Positions 31,314 through 41,778 are shown, counted from the stretch's first letter. The stretch: 47,870 bases of DNA from Triangularia verruculosa (GCA_033296885.1 MU864058.1:1-47870); one strand, 5' to 3'. Program-made: numbers and translations. Notes: generated by a model from the sequence alone, not told the origin.

Positions 31314-33917
31314 ATGTTTGAGGCTTTGAAAACTCAGTTGGAGAGCTTGGGGCACCTCTGCACCGGCGTCTGGCGAGGTGCCAAGGACATGGCGCAAAGT
31401 ATCGTCGACCATCCTCTCGATGCAGTCGGCGAGTTTGCCAATGGGGTCCCGATAGTTGGGCATATCAAAGGCAAGTACCATCTTGCAGCACATGAACCGT
31501 CGTTCTCAGTTGTCACTAAGCAGCTTACTGCTTAGGACTCGTTCACTTTGCCACAGGAGACACAGAGGGCGGAATTCATGCCGAAGAGGTTGCCTCACGC
31601 ACTCTTGTCGTGATGGGCGCCGCGGCCCTCACGGGCATGACCGGGGGGCTTGCTGCTCCAATCCTGGGCGGTGTCATTGGCGGCGTGCTTGCCGATGGCA
31701 TCCTGACAGGTAAGTACCGAAAAAATGAAACTAGGTGATACTGTGAAGATGACAAACCATATCCAGGAATTGAGACTCAGCGCAAGGGTAAATATGACCC
31801 TCAGGGCGGTATCGATATCGGCACCAATGTTGTCCGAGACATACAGAAGGGCGACATGGAGCATCTGGGCACTGACATATTCGATGGCGTGGTACTGGCT
31901 GCTGGAGATGGCATGGTTGGGTCAAGCACTGTGAAAGGCCCGGCAAAGGTTGGGAAAACAACCAAGGTGAGAAAAGACCCTGTCACCTTGTAGTTGGTTT
32001 GTATCCCAAGTCTTTGATGTGCTAATGCGTTCTCCTGACAGGTATTTCGGGTTGAGGGCAAGTCCTTGGTCAGAAATGGTGATGGCTCCCAACTCTCCCA
32101 CTTTCGGGCCGGCGATAACCAGCGAATCTTTCATTATCAAGGCGCTGTTGTTGCCCGTGAACACCTCCCTGCTTTGACAGACCCGGAGTCACTCCGTACT
32201 GGTCACGCACCGCTTGAGCCTAGAGGTACTATTCATGAAGAACCCTCCGGTTCTAATACTGGTCGCGGGGGTCCTAAGCCTGGTCGCGGGGGTCCTAAGT
32301 CTGGTCGCGGGGGGGACCCACCCATCGACAGGGCTCTCGGGCTGATCTCGCCGGATCTTTTTGATGACAAAGGGAACATGATCTTCCTTAATTTTGGCAA
32401 CGAAGACCGGGCTTACGGATACTACGCTCAAAAGGTCACCGAACACCGCAAACTGGCCGCCAAATACAGACCGTTGTTTGAACAAGCAAAAAGCCGCTCC
32501 AGCACTGTTACAGAAAGAACGCACCAGATCCGAGTCAAGTCATTCGAGGTAAGCAATATGGAGTTTCTGGCTCTCTTACAAGTTCCATCCCTTATTAGCA
32601 TGACATATCTCGCAGGTGAACTGACCTGCGCCAGGTACTCACTCGAGAACTCGAGGACATTGAGAGGGACGCCGTCACTGAAAGGGAGAGGGAAACCGAC
32701 AACTATCGTGGCGTACTCAAGGTCGATATCAAGGCCCCTCGGCAATACGGGTTGGAGACTAGCCGATACACGCCGATTTTTGAGAAGATGATCCCCGACT
32801 CCTTCAGAGCGGAACCACTTTGGATCCGACACCTTCCAACGTCGATTTTGAAGCTCATCAACGAACACCCGGTAGGGTTCGGCAAGGTTCGGAGGTTCAG
32901 ATACCGACGAGTTGCTGCTATGTCGGGAGCCACCGCAATACACATCAAGCAACTCCCTCATGTCTCCAAAACCGAGCCGGTAGATTCTGAGGATGTCACG
33001 CCCCGGACTATTGCACACTGCCGTCATGTCAAGACCATCAGGCCAGCCACTGCCGAGGCCCCTGCCGAAACCTCGGAGCATTACGAGTACCTCGTCAAAT
33101 TTGACAAGGACCAACCGGCGGAGTGGTACCCCGAGCAACTCGTGGCACTCAACCTCCGCAAGGCCTTCTACGAACGCGCCATGGCATCCGCAAAGCCGGT
33201 CAGCTCAGTCAAACGCAGCCCAGACGATAATGGCAAGCTCCTCGTGGAACGGCCAGACGGATCCTGGGATGAGATCGACCCACGCCAGATCTTCTGGGAC
33301 GAGCAGGAGAGCGGCGCCAACCCGCTGGGGCTTCGCGAGCTGGACGCCATAATGTATCATCTTTACCGCGAGAACCCCGACGACGGTGTGCGCGCCCGGC
33401 TTCACACGGACCAACTGCTTCCTAATGCCAACGTTCTTCACGCGGCGCCCTGTGCGGATAATGACGGCTCGCCTGTCTACATTGGCTCTGCGCTGCATGT
33501 CAACGGTGGAGTCCACCCCTGCAAGATTGTCTCCAGGTTCCAGTCGTCGCGAAAGGCATGTAGAGTTCCGTACGGCGGCGAAGAGATCTGTCACGTCGGC
33601 GAGTACGACCTCTTGCCGTTTGTGCCCGAGGTGATGGAGTTTGTTGAGGCTGAGCGAGGCCATCCGCCGCCGCTTCGCCGCCCCATCCTAGGTGGGTATG
33701 AGGCGGACGGCAAGAGGTTGTATCATGCGATCGCCTTGGTCGACGGCGTGTGGGTCCCTGGGAAGGCAGCGCCGCACTTGGTAGGTCTAACGCAACATGA
33801 TAGATCAGGATTCATCGACTGGACCGAGATAGTATACTGACCGGTGCTTCTCAGAATGGTGCCCAAGTTGCTTACGACGACAAAGAAAACTGGCGCCCGG
33901 ACTGCAAGATCCTGTAA
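31314..33917 (+). CDS. Multidomain protein: Gly-rich hydrophobic N-domain + C-terminal DM9/DUF3421
   Basis: Six exons (31314-31470, 31557-31709, 31767-31966, 32042-32548, 32635-33780, 33855-33917) give 741 residues. Intron 1 is GC-AG (AAAG|GCAAGT...CCACAG); the others are GT-AG of 57-86 nt with CTGAC or CTAAT branches. Residues ~50-160 are Gly/Ala-rich and hydrophobic (MGAAALTGMTGG, LGGVIGGVLADGIL) with GD-containing turns, as in a pre-toxin or membrane-interacting domain. An RGG-like tandem repeat (GRGGPKP) lies near 244-260. The C-terminus (~605-741) has two DM9-type repeats: VYIGSALHVNGG...YGGEE...GEYDLL, then ILGGYEADG...LYHAIALVDGVWVPGKA. The last exon completes the second repeat. DM9 domains are mannose-binding-lectin-like in known cases. 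The N-terminal role is inference. Confidence 0.8.
32261..32313 (+). repeat. 21-bp in-frame tandem repeat (RGG-like) in the DM9 gene
   Basis: Two and a half copies of ggtcgcgggggtcctaagcc (plus one base) encode Gly-Arg-Gly-Gly-Pro-Lys-Pro/Ser. The first two copies differ at only one base, indicating recent slippage. Confidence 0.85.
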
Positions 33918-34325
33918 GTTTAGATCTAGATCTGAAACCCATACATACCTAGTAAGCTGACCTTGTGAAACAGTTGCTGGAAATAGGCCTGACTGGCCGT
34001 TACCTAGCGTTTCTCTACTTCCGCTGTTCAACGGGATGGGTTTCAGTGGGGTCACATGCATGTCACGGCAGAAAGCTCTGGGATACCTTATATTACCTTT
34101 CTACATTCCTTTCGAAGCGTTTCTGTATTCGGTCATTACTGCGGAGCAGGATGGTATCACAGATATGGAAGCAAGGCTCGTTGGAACAGTTTTGGAAGAA
34201 GATGGAGCAGTTCACTGAGGTGGTACCTTATTCAAGGTGGTCACATACAGGGCAAGGAGCAGGGTGCTCGATGGAATGCTCTATGGGTATAAATATGGTC
34301 CTGTACGCTCTTTTGAACCCTTCCC
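33918..34325. other. 3' flank of the DM9 gene with dispersed repeat
   Basis: The right part (34161-34350) is the second copy of the dispersed repeat at 13549-13745. No gene is seen. Confidence 0.5.
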
Positions 34326-34350
34326 TTTTGTTCTGTCGATATCAGGTCCA
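34161..34350 (+). repeat. Dispersed repeat copy, partner of 13549-13745
   Basis: Contains the shared blocks caaggctc, cagttcact-aggtggta, caaggagca-g-tgctc, gatggaatgctct, atatggtcctg-acgctc-ttttga and cttttgtt in the same order as the 13.6-kb copy. Its right end directly abuts and overlaps the 5' end of tRNA-like relic B. Confidence 0.7.
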
Positions 34351-34454
34351 AGGTGGTAGACTCAAGATAGCTCAATAAGGTATCTTTCCATTTAAGCCAT
34401 GGGAGGCGCATTCTACTCTCGAAAGAGGTGTGGGTTTGAATCTCACAGCAATCA
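34326..34454 (+). pseudogene. tRNA-Leu(CAA)-like relic B: intact 3' half with intron
   Basis: The 3' half folds well. Anticodon stem GTAGA (34356-34360) pairs with TCTAC (34412-34416). The loop CTCAAG carries anticodon CAA at 34363-34365. An intron of about 44 nt sits directly after position 37 (34367-34410), the normal place. The variable arm is CTC/GAG and the T-arm GTGGG-TTTGAAT-CTCAC. Acceptor strand AGCAATC (34447-34453) plus A is followed by a T5 Pol III terminator at 34459. The 5' end is altered: TTTTGTT pairs at only five of seven positions and the D-loop is enlarged. Probably a decayed gene, though residual function cannot be excluded. Confidence 0.68.
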
Positions 34455-34458
34455 TCCC

Positions 34459-34463
34459 TTTTT
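34459..34463 (+). terminator. Pol III T5 terminator after tRNA-like relic B
   Basis: Five T residues follow the discriminator base of the tRNA-like sequence by four bases, as for a functional Pol III gene. Confidence 0.6.
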
Positions 34464-34815
34464 GTCGCTTTTGTACGCATTAAATGGAGTTACTCTTTTC
34501 AGTGAAGGCGGTGGACGCGTGGCTGTCGTGGGGATCTAACTTTGAGAGTTTCCGAGGACAACAGCACCAGAGGCTTAGAGATAAAGTGGAAAGACGGCTT
34601 ATCGTGTTCTTGCAGTCTGTGACGAACGCACTATTAAAGCTTTGAGTCGCTTGTCCGTGCAAGACAACTCGCCAGCATCTATGTCTAAGCATCGTCTCCT
34701 TTTTCTGTGCCCCGCTGATCCAAAAGAGTGACGTTCCTCCGCCCTTCCACCAAATTACCCTGTTATCATTATAGTTTTATCCGAAAATGAATGTGCTGTT
34801 TTGCATACCTATCCA

Positions 34816-35927
34816 TCACTCCTCACTCATCCCAAGATTCTCCAGCAGCTCCCTCTTCTCCTGCTGCCAGGCCTTCCTCTCACTCATCAACTCCTCCAGC
34901 CTCTGCCTGGCCATGTCCAGCAACTTTGCCTTGTTGATAGTACGCCCCTTGATGTGGATGTTGGGGCTTTCCGTATCGGTATCAGCCTCGTCGTCTTCGT
35001 CATAGAGCTGCAAGACGATCTGAAGGTTCTCAAACTGCTCGTTAAGCTTGGTTCGGTATTTCTTGCCGATCTGGTTGTGCCACACCCGGCGGCTGGCTTC
35101 GTATTCTTCTAGCGTCTGTGTCTGCTTCAGCGAGGTTCCAGGGGACGCTGCAATTACGCGGCTTCCTGGCTGCAGCCGAGTTTTCTGGACAGAAGAGGAC
35201 TTGCTGCTGCTGTTGTCATCCATGGCAACGATGGTAATGGTAGAACCAAAGTAGTCATCACCGCCCTTTTCACAGGGCGACAGAGGGGACGAAGCACATG
35301 AAGAGGCCGACCATGACACGTTCTTCCCGCCGGGACTAGGGGTGAAAATGGGCGAATGTAATTGGCTGTGGGTGGAAGCTGGTGAGAAAGATGAGGCGTC
35401 AGTGGTTCGAATCGTGGTGTCACCAGGATGCAACTGGGGCTGAAAGGGGAAGAGGCTATGCTCGCTTATGCTGGTGACGGTGGGTGTTCCTGTCGCCCAC
35501 GTGACTGGTGCGATTGGGTCACGATGGGTAAAATAGCCATTTTCAGACGAGATGTTTCCGGTAGGAGCGGCGGTGGCGGGAGGACAGGAGGGGTAGTCGG
35601 TGACACCGGGTGGGTGGAATGCGGGATGATGTTTGGTGAATCCGCCGGGATCATCAGGGACATAGTGGAAGCCGAAGGGGGCCGTGTACGGTGGAGGACC
35701 CCATCCACCAACAGCTCCGACGATACCGGTACTGGAAAAGTCCACGCTGGCGTCGGGCACCGCTGCCTGTCAGATTTCTTGTCAGCAGCTGTACCCACAC
35801 TCATTGGGCAGGTGGGACACCACCAGAACGAACTCACAGTTGGGCATCTCGAGAGCCCGTGCACCACCCCCATCTCCATCAGGGCTGGGCCCTTTTCGGG
35901 ATCAGTACCCCAAGCAGTCGACTGCAT
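34816..35927 (-). CDS. Basic helix-loop-helix transcription factor
   Basis: Two exons (35927-35838, 35766-34816) with a 71-nt intron (GTGAGT, CTGAC, CTGACAG) encode 346 residues. The first ATG after a TATA-like box is used (CCACCATGC). The first ~210 residues are Pro/Ser/Thr-rich. The C-terminal bHLH spans about 256-325: basic region RRVWHNQIGKKYRTKLNEQF, helix 1, an acidic loop (DEDDEADTDTE) longer than usual, then helix 2 with RTINKAKLLDMARQRLEEL. The His-Asn-x3-Lys-Lys-Tyr-Arg pattern suggests E-box binding, but the usual Glu of the basic region is replaced by Gly (HNQIGKKYR versus HNxxEKxYR). Such factors control development or metabolism in fungi; the target is unknown. It acts in the nucleus. 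Confidence 0.9.
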
Positions 35928-36640
35928 GGTGGTCACTCTCTTCCTCTTCTCCGGCGCAGAATGTTCTGACGTAGCGGGCGACTGCCTAGAAGCAGTGCGG
36001 GCGTCAAGATACAATCTCTGCTCGAACACAACGACAGCGTTTGATGTGGGTGTTTGGCGAGGAACACAGCACAGGTCGGGAAACCGCACGTCTTATAAGG
36101 GTGCCAGCCCTGAATCTGCCCGGCGCACTGCCAGTGGGCATGGGACATGGGACATGGGACATGGGGGGCGCCCTTGCGTTGCTTCTGCTTGCTCCCCGGG
36201 TCCTGCATTCCGGGGCAAAAGAATGTCGACCAACCAATCATGGGTCCCCGAATGTCCGGTGCTTTCTGACCGGTCACTTTTGGCTTGGTCTGACAGACAT
36301 GTCTCACACCATCCTGACAGCAGCATTTCCAGGGAGCGACTGTCCCTGCTTGGCCAGGCACGAATCTGGGTTAGGGTTGTTGTAGAAGTTTCGCGATACC
36401 ATCCCGACTCCCGGGTCAACTCACAGCTGGCGGCATGCTGGCCGATAATCGCAATGTTCACCGCCGGGTCCTTGGGGTGTCTTGCGCGTTCCGAGTCTGC
36501 GAGAAATGGTGATGCCACATAAGTCCAAACCATGCCAAGCATCACGTGACACACCAAGCAGGTGGCCCTGGCTGCCTGACTGTTTGCTCCATCGCTTTGA
36601 TATCCCGTCCTTCTCTGCTGGACTTGCAGGTTGAGCAAAG
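35928..36640. other. Divergent promoter region, bHLH/helicase
   Basis: About 0.7 kb between divergent genes. It contains a short tandem repeat of gggacat (36144-36167, three copies) and the TATA-like box. No other gene is seen. Confidence 0.4.
36091..36098 (-). promoter_or_regulatory. TATA-like box upstream of the bHLH gene
   Basis: TTATAAGA on the minus strand lies ~165 bp upstream of the chosen ATG. No other in-frame ATG lies between it and the start, which supports that start. Confidence 0.4.
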
Positions 36641-38981
36641 ATGCTCAGCTGCTCCCAGCATTTAGCGATCCGTTCATGGCCAATCTCATTTATTGCTAAG
36701 CCTCTGGTAGGTGAGCCCCACTGACCAGACTGGCTGATGTCACACCCAGAGCTCTAACAACTTACTACCTACTATCTAGTTCTCAGTCCTCTGCCTGCGT
36801 GGCTCCTTTTGTTTCTCCACAAATACCAAGGAGAACTTCTCTAGACGGTGGAAGAGACGTACATTCACCCCGTCCCAGGAGCAGCTGGAGATCGCACATT
36901 TCTGCCGCACAAAGAATGTCGTCGTGTCGGCCCGGCCAGGCTCTGGCAAAACGGCCACGGCTGAGGCGATCGTAGCTGCCCACCCAAACAGGCGAGTCGT
37001 TGTGCTCACCTACTCAAAGAGACTTCAGCTGGAGACGCGAAAACGCCTTCGCGCCTACCCTAACTGCGAAGTCTACACTTTTCACGCACTAGCCGGCTTG
37101 CTGTTCCGGACCCCGATCCACGACGACGCTGCTTTGGTCGAGCAGAGGAGACGAGTTCTTGATCGCAACGAGCTTCCTCGGTGGGATCACAAACCCTTTG
37201 ACATTATCATACTGGACGAGTTTCAAGATTGCACCAGCCTTCTCTTCTGGCTCACTAACTGCTTCATTCTCGCCAACAAGCAGAGGGCAAGGGGCAAATC
37301 CGCCCGTCTTGTCATCCTGGGTGATGAGCGACAGTCGATTTACGGATTCCGTGGTGCCGATGAGCGCTATCTTTCTTTGGCACCGGATTTACTAGGCCCT
37401 GCCAGCCCGTATCCCTTTGTCAAGCTTCACTTGAACCGAAGTTTCCGATTATCTGATCAAACAGTGCGCTTTATCAACAATACTTTTCTCGGTGGCGAGT
37501 CATACATCACGAGCTCCAAGCCTGGGCCCAAGCCTCTTATCCTACGATGCAACTATTCGGAGAGCCATGCGTTAGCGAGGCAGCTGTTCACCCTGATCGA
37601 ACTCCACGGGGCTGGGAACACTGCCATCATAGCGCCGGCTGTGCGCAAGTTCCAACCACTGCAGCGTGTGGTCAACATCTTGTCAAAGCAGTACAGAGTG
37701 CCCATCGCCGTCTCAATCTGGGACGAGGTTTCTCTGGATAATCGGGTCATTAAGGGCAAGCTATCTGTTTCTTCCATTCACCAGTTCAAAGGCAGCGAGC
37801 GTGATTTGATTATTCTGTTTGGCCTCGACTCCTCCTTTTTTCAGTATTTTGGCCGTCATCTTCCTCAGGATCGGTGCCCAAACGAGATTTTTGTGGCGCT
37901 CACGCGTCCCGCCGAGCAGCTTGTCTTGGTTCATAACGAAACTGCAAAACTCATGCCTTTTGCCTCGGCTCAAGCTCTGTACGAGACAGCCACGGTTATC
38001 GACATGACGAGCAAGAAAGGAAAAATCAAGCCGGACCCTGCTCCAAGACCTGCTCCAAGACCTGCTCCAAGACAACCTTTGCAGCCTGAGTTTACCCTGC
38101 CATCCAAGATTGCGGTCACAGATATCGCGCGGCACATGAAGGACGAACATCTCAATGCGATTGTTCATGATCATCTATGTGTCCAGGTACACCCGCCTCT
38201 AACACAGGATCAGTACATACGAATTTCCAATGTCGTGCTCTCGGACGAACAAAAGTGGTTTCACGAAGCTGTGAGCGATTTGAATGGCCTTGTCGTCAGC
38301 GCGGCCTTTGAGCATGAGATGGCTGGAACACTGAAGACCCTCCAGCTCGACCAATCCGAGTCAAGTGCAATTTCTGAACCTTACTCGCGGGAGGCTGTCT
38401 CCTGGCTCTGCCGAAAGGCTTGTGAGTTCGAAGCTCGCGACTCGGGCTATCTCCCACGAAGCATCCAAATGAAATACCACAAGTTCGACTGGATCAAACC
38501 AGACGCCCTTGCCTTGGCACGCAGTCGACTCCGGAGAGAGCTTAGTGGGGCAATCGGAAAGCCCAAGTTCGAGGTTGATGCTAAGGGCATTTTCCGCATT
38601 GATGGCAAGGAATGCCGGCTTGGTGGTCGAGCTGACATCGTGGCGACTTTGTCCAGTCCTGACGGGAACAGCGCAGGAGGCGTCGAGTCTGTTTTCGAGG
38701 TGAAGTTTGTCGCACAACTGTCAAACCAGCACGTCATACAGGCATGTATATACGCGCACCTGTTGGAGATCCCGCGGGCAGTACTCTTCAATGCAGGGAA
38801 CGGCGAGAAATGGGAGATCACGTTTCCTGATGGGCAGGACGGATTGCGTCGCATGATTGAACGCGTTCTAAGACTGAAGTATACCACGGAGGGAATGATG
38901 AGCGATCAAGCATTTACCGAGATGTGTACCGGGGTAATCAAGGAAGTATTGAATCTGAGCTCCCAACTGCCCGAGGTTTAG
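36641..38981 (+). CDS. UvrD-like SF1 helicase fused to a PD-(D/E)XK nuclease, possible mitochondrial presequence
   Basis: The main frame, open from 36781 to 38981, lacks an in-frame ATG. A short first exon with ATG at 36641 splices in by either of two pairs: donor 36711 to acceptor 36786 (754 aa), or donor 36707 to acceptor 36779 (755 aa). The N-terminus is Arg/Ser-rich and hydrophobic, without acidic residues in its first ~40, as in a mitochondrial presequence. Helicase motifs in order (754-aa numbering): Walker A GSGKT (75-79), DEFQD (167-171), GDERQSIYGFRGA (202-214), LNRSFR, IHQFKG (354-359), VALTR (393-397). A PAPR-repeat linker follows. Nuclease: GGRADI (636-641), FEVKF (660-664), QACIYA (675-680), the RecB/Cas4 pattern. 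It probably unwinds and degrades DNA. Confidence 0.88.
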
Positions 38982-39570
38982 AAATCAACAGGTGCTTAGG
39001 GAAAGGGATGTTTGATGGACATGTATTTGTGTGTACTTTGCTGATCTTGATAGAACATAATGTAGGTAGGTAAAGGAAAAAGAGATCTTCATTTCATGAA
39101 CCGGTTACTAGCGACAAAGAAAGGCCTGTTGTGGGGTCTTTATGCCGAAGATGACTACCTAGGAACTGAAATCACACCAACGATAATAGGCACTGTAGCC
39201 ACGTCCGAGTACAAGACTGGTCGCCAAATGCTTCCACTTCTCTTAACACATCCTGTCGCTGATAGTACCTATTAGACATATGTGGTATATACAAAACACC
39301 TTCGATGTGGTTAAGAGACAGTCCTACCGAGCTATGTGTGACCGATAGTGTTTGGGCGTTGGTATTAAAGAAAATCAAGTTGTGGATGTCTCTTAGTTAC
39401 GAACCTAAGGTATAAACAGGTAAGTCATTTTAGAACATGGTCAGGACAGCTTCAATACTTGACATTTGTATCGACTCTATAGGGCCTCATACTTATGTCT
39501 CCCATGTGTGGCTGCATTCGGTCAATTATTGACCATCCAGGCCGGGCGTCCTCGAGCATACCTACCTTAC
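38982..39570. other. Intergenic, nothing recognised
   Basis: Convergent 3' flanks of the helicase and HET genes. A few ATGTAGGTAGGTAAA-type motifs are present; no gene is seen. Confidence 0.35.
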
Positions 39571-41595
39571 CTACTTGACCCGTACTGTCTTATTGACACA
39601 CCACCCGGTCGAATCAAGCACCTCGCTTCTCCCCACAGCATACCCTGTGACTCGCAGTTTACTCTTGCTCTCTCCATCCACCAACATGAAGAGATTATTC
39701 TCAGGGTCGGACCAAGTAGGATAGATGCCGTTTAAGTAGTTCTTTTTCTCCCCAAGGCGAACCGCATATGGCGGTGGTGATGATTCGCCACCAGTCTCGA
39801 TGACCTCCCAGTGTCTCTTCTCATAGTCCCGGATTCTGCACGTTGACTCGCTCGAAGGGTCCCCAGACTCCTCAGAAGCCAGCCTGACAGCAGCAACCGT
39901 CGCCATGATATTAACATACCCCTCCTCATCAACAAACCCACCCGGAGCACCCTTCAACCACCACAGCAACCCCGTCGTCATCGCATCACTATCCCAAAAA
40001 TCCCCCTCAATCCCCACACCAAGCTCCAAAATACTCGGCGTCGTCGAGAGAACCTCTCCTGGAGGTATACTCGGAATAACACCCAGCCACTCCGCCTTGC
40101 CACCGTTTTCCAGAATTGCCTTCATAAGAGCGACTGCTGCGCCAAGCCGATCATCAAAAGCGAACTTCCTCGCATCCAGCGACACCCCAAACATACCCAT
40201 AATACTCAGAATCATATCCACCGGCCGATACGCAGTCCTCATCATCGCCGCCCGCCAGATCGCCGATGCCATCCCCTCCTTCCCCTTCAAATCCAACGCC
40301 CCGATAAGTGCATTCCTCTGTGTCCCGTCACCCGGCCGTTTATCACCTACAATCAAATTGATCTCAATCTTCTGCCTCTCCTCCACTTCGGGATCGGTAT
40401 CATCTGATTTGGTGACGAGATACATCTCCATATCCGACGCTCCTAAAAGACTCATCAACTCCGCCATTGCTACCTCTTCCCCCTGGATTTGTTCAACATA
40501 CACCCCCGCGATCCCGGTCAGGTAACATGTTCCGTGCTGCCAGGTGAATAAAACTTTGCAGCGAGGCGGCGCAATGGCTTCCTGCAGGGTCCAGGCTCGT
40601 GAAACCCAGTTTGTTTCCTCGTGGAGGGCGACGAGACGGGAGAGACCGCCGGGGAGGATGAGGCAGACGCGGGAGTGCTCGTAGATGGAGAACATGCGGC
40701 TTATTTGCCAGGCTTTGTCGTCTTCGTCGCCTTGTTTGATGCATAGTCCATCCAACCAAAGTAGGGCGCAATCAAGTTGTACTGCGGCACGACAGGCGAT
40801 CCGGAGGGCTTCGAGGGAGATGGGATCGGCGTTGTCGGCGTTTTTGATGGTCATTGTTTGTTGCGCGGGGTTGGAGTTCGGGAGTGAAGGGGGAAGGCCC
40901 TTCCAGACGTAGGATATTGCCACATAGCGGTTCTTTAGGAGCACGTCGGATTCGACGACGCGGAGGGATGTGGAGGTAGAGAAGGCGATCGCGTCGATGA
41001 AGCGGTAGCGGGCGGCGGGGACTTGGTCGAGGGAGATCGGGGATGTGGAGAGAGAGGTGAAAGGGAGATCTAAGACGCAGGACATGGCGGTGGTGTCGCC
41101 GGATTTGAGTCGGAGAGATTTCGTTTGGGAGAGGAGAACGGTGGAAACTGCGTTTTCGTGATGGTGAGCCATGAATGCCGCGACGGATTCTAGGACGAGA
41201 ATGGCTCTGTCCATGTAGATCTGTTGCGGCCTGACATCGTAGACGGACTCCCAGAGGAAGCCGAGGAATATAGTGTCGTTCACTAGGCCATGATGGCCAG
41301 AGTCATGGAATACCAAGTCATGGTTTTCTCCGCTGTCGAGAATGTCACCGTACACGCTTCGGATGTTCACATACACCTGTGTCCTTTCGTCATCGGTGAA
41401 CTCCTCCTCGGCCTGTGAATCCCATTGCAATATTGATGATGCGCTGCTAATGTGGCCAGGAACTGTCGAGCGGGCGAGTGAGTCTCTGCTAAACTCGAGG
41501 AAATACTCGAGTCTCCAGATGTGATCCTTGGCCTCTCCTTGCCAATTGTCCATAACCCGCTGCGCCAGACTCACCCTTCGCTCGCAGTTTTGCAT
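39571..41595 (-). CDS. HET-domain (heterokaryon incompatibility) protein
   Basis: A single intronless frame of 674 residues, with ATG at 41595. The HET domain (PF06985-type) spans about residues 224-342. It has the three classical blocks: YVAISYVWKG (224-233), LLWLDGLCIKQGDEDDKAWQ (278-297) and WVSRAWTLQEA (330-340). The ~220 residues before the domain and ~330 after it show no other recognised fold; the C-terminal part is typical of HET proteins lacking NACHT or WD repeats. HET proteins trigger programmed cell death on non-self recognition between strains. The partner and recognition specificity cannot be read from the sequence. Its 5' end lies next to a 5S rRNA gene. Confidence 0.95.
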   Translation of the reverse strand: MQNCERRVSLAQRVMDNWQGEAKDHIWRLEYFLEFSRDSLARSTVPGHISSASSILQWDSQAEEEFTDDERTQVYVNIRSVYGDILDSGENHDLVFHDSGHHGLVNDTIFLGFLWESVYDVRPQQIYMDRAILVLESVAAFMAHHHENAVSTVLLSQTKSLRLKSGDTTAMSCVLDLPFTSLSTSPISLDQVPAARYRFIDAIAFSTSTSLRVVESDVLLKNRYVAISYVWKGLPPSLPNSNPAQQTMTIKNADNADPISLEALRIACRAAVQLDCALLWLDGLCIKQGDEDDKAWQISRMFSIYEHSRVCLILPGGLSRLVALHEETNWVSRAWTLQEAIAPPRCKVLFTWQHGTCYLTGIAGVYVEQIQGEEVAMAELMSLLGASDMEMYLVTKSDDTDPEVEERQKIEINLIVGDKRPGDGTQRNALIGALDLKGKEGMASAIWRAAMMRTAYRPVDMILSIMGMFGVSLDARKFAFDDRLGAAVALMKAILENGGKAEWLGVIPSIPPGEVLSTTPSILELGVGIEGDFWDSDAMTTGLLWWLKGAPGGFVDEEGYVNIMATVAAVRLASEESGDPSSESTCRIRDYEKRHWEVIETGGESSPPPYAVRLGEKKNYLNGIYPTWSDPENNLFMLVDGESKSKLRVTGYAVGRSEVLDSTGWCVNKTVRVK

Positions 41596-41778
41596 GATGG
41601 TGCTGTATCAGAAAACGTGAAGATGTGGGGAGGTGGTCAGGTTGTTCGCATTGTCGGGCTCAAGCTTGGGTTGGGATGCGGTGCTGTGTGACTGGCTCTC
41701 ATCTCCAACCAACCCCTCTCGACTCAACAGCACACTAATAGGGTCCTGTCATAGGGCAAAGATTCCGCCAAAGCTATC

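Noticed and set aside
35401..35416. ggttcgaatcgtgg, a match to a tRNA B-box
   Set aside because: Lies inside the coding exon of the bHLH gene, with no A-box or cloverleaf around it.
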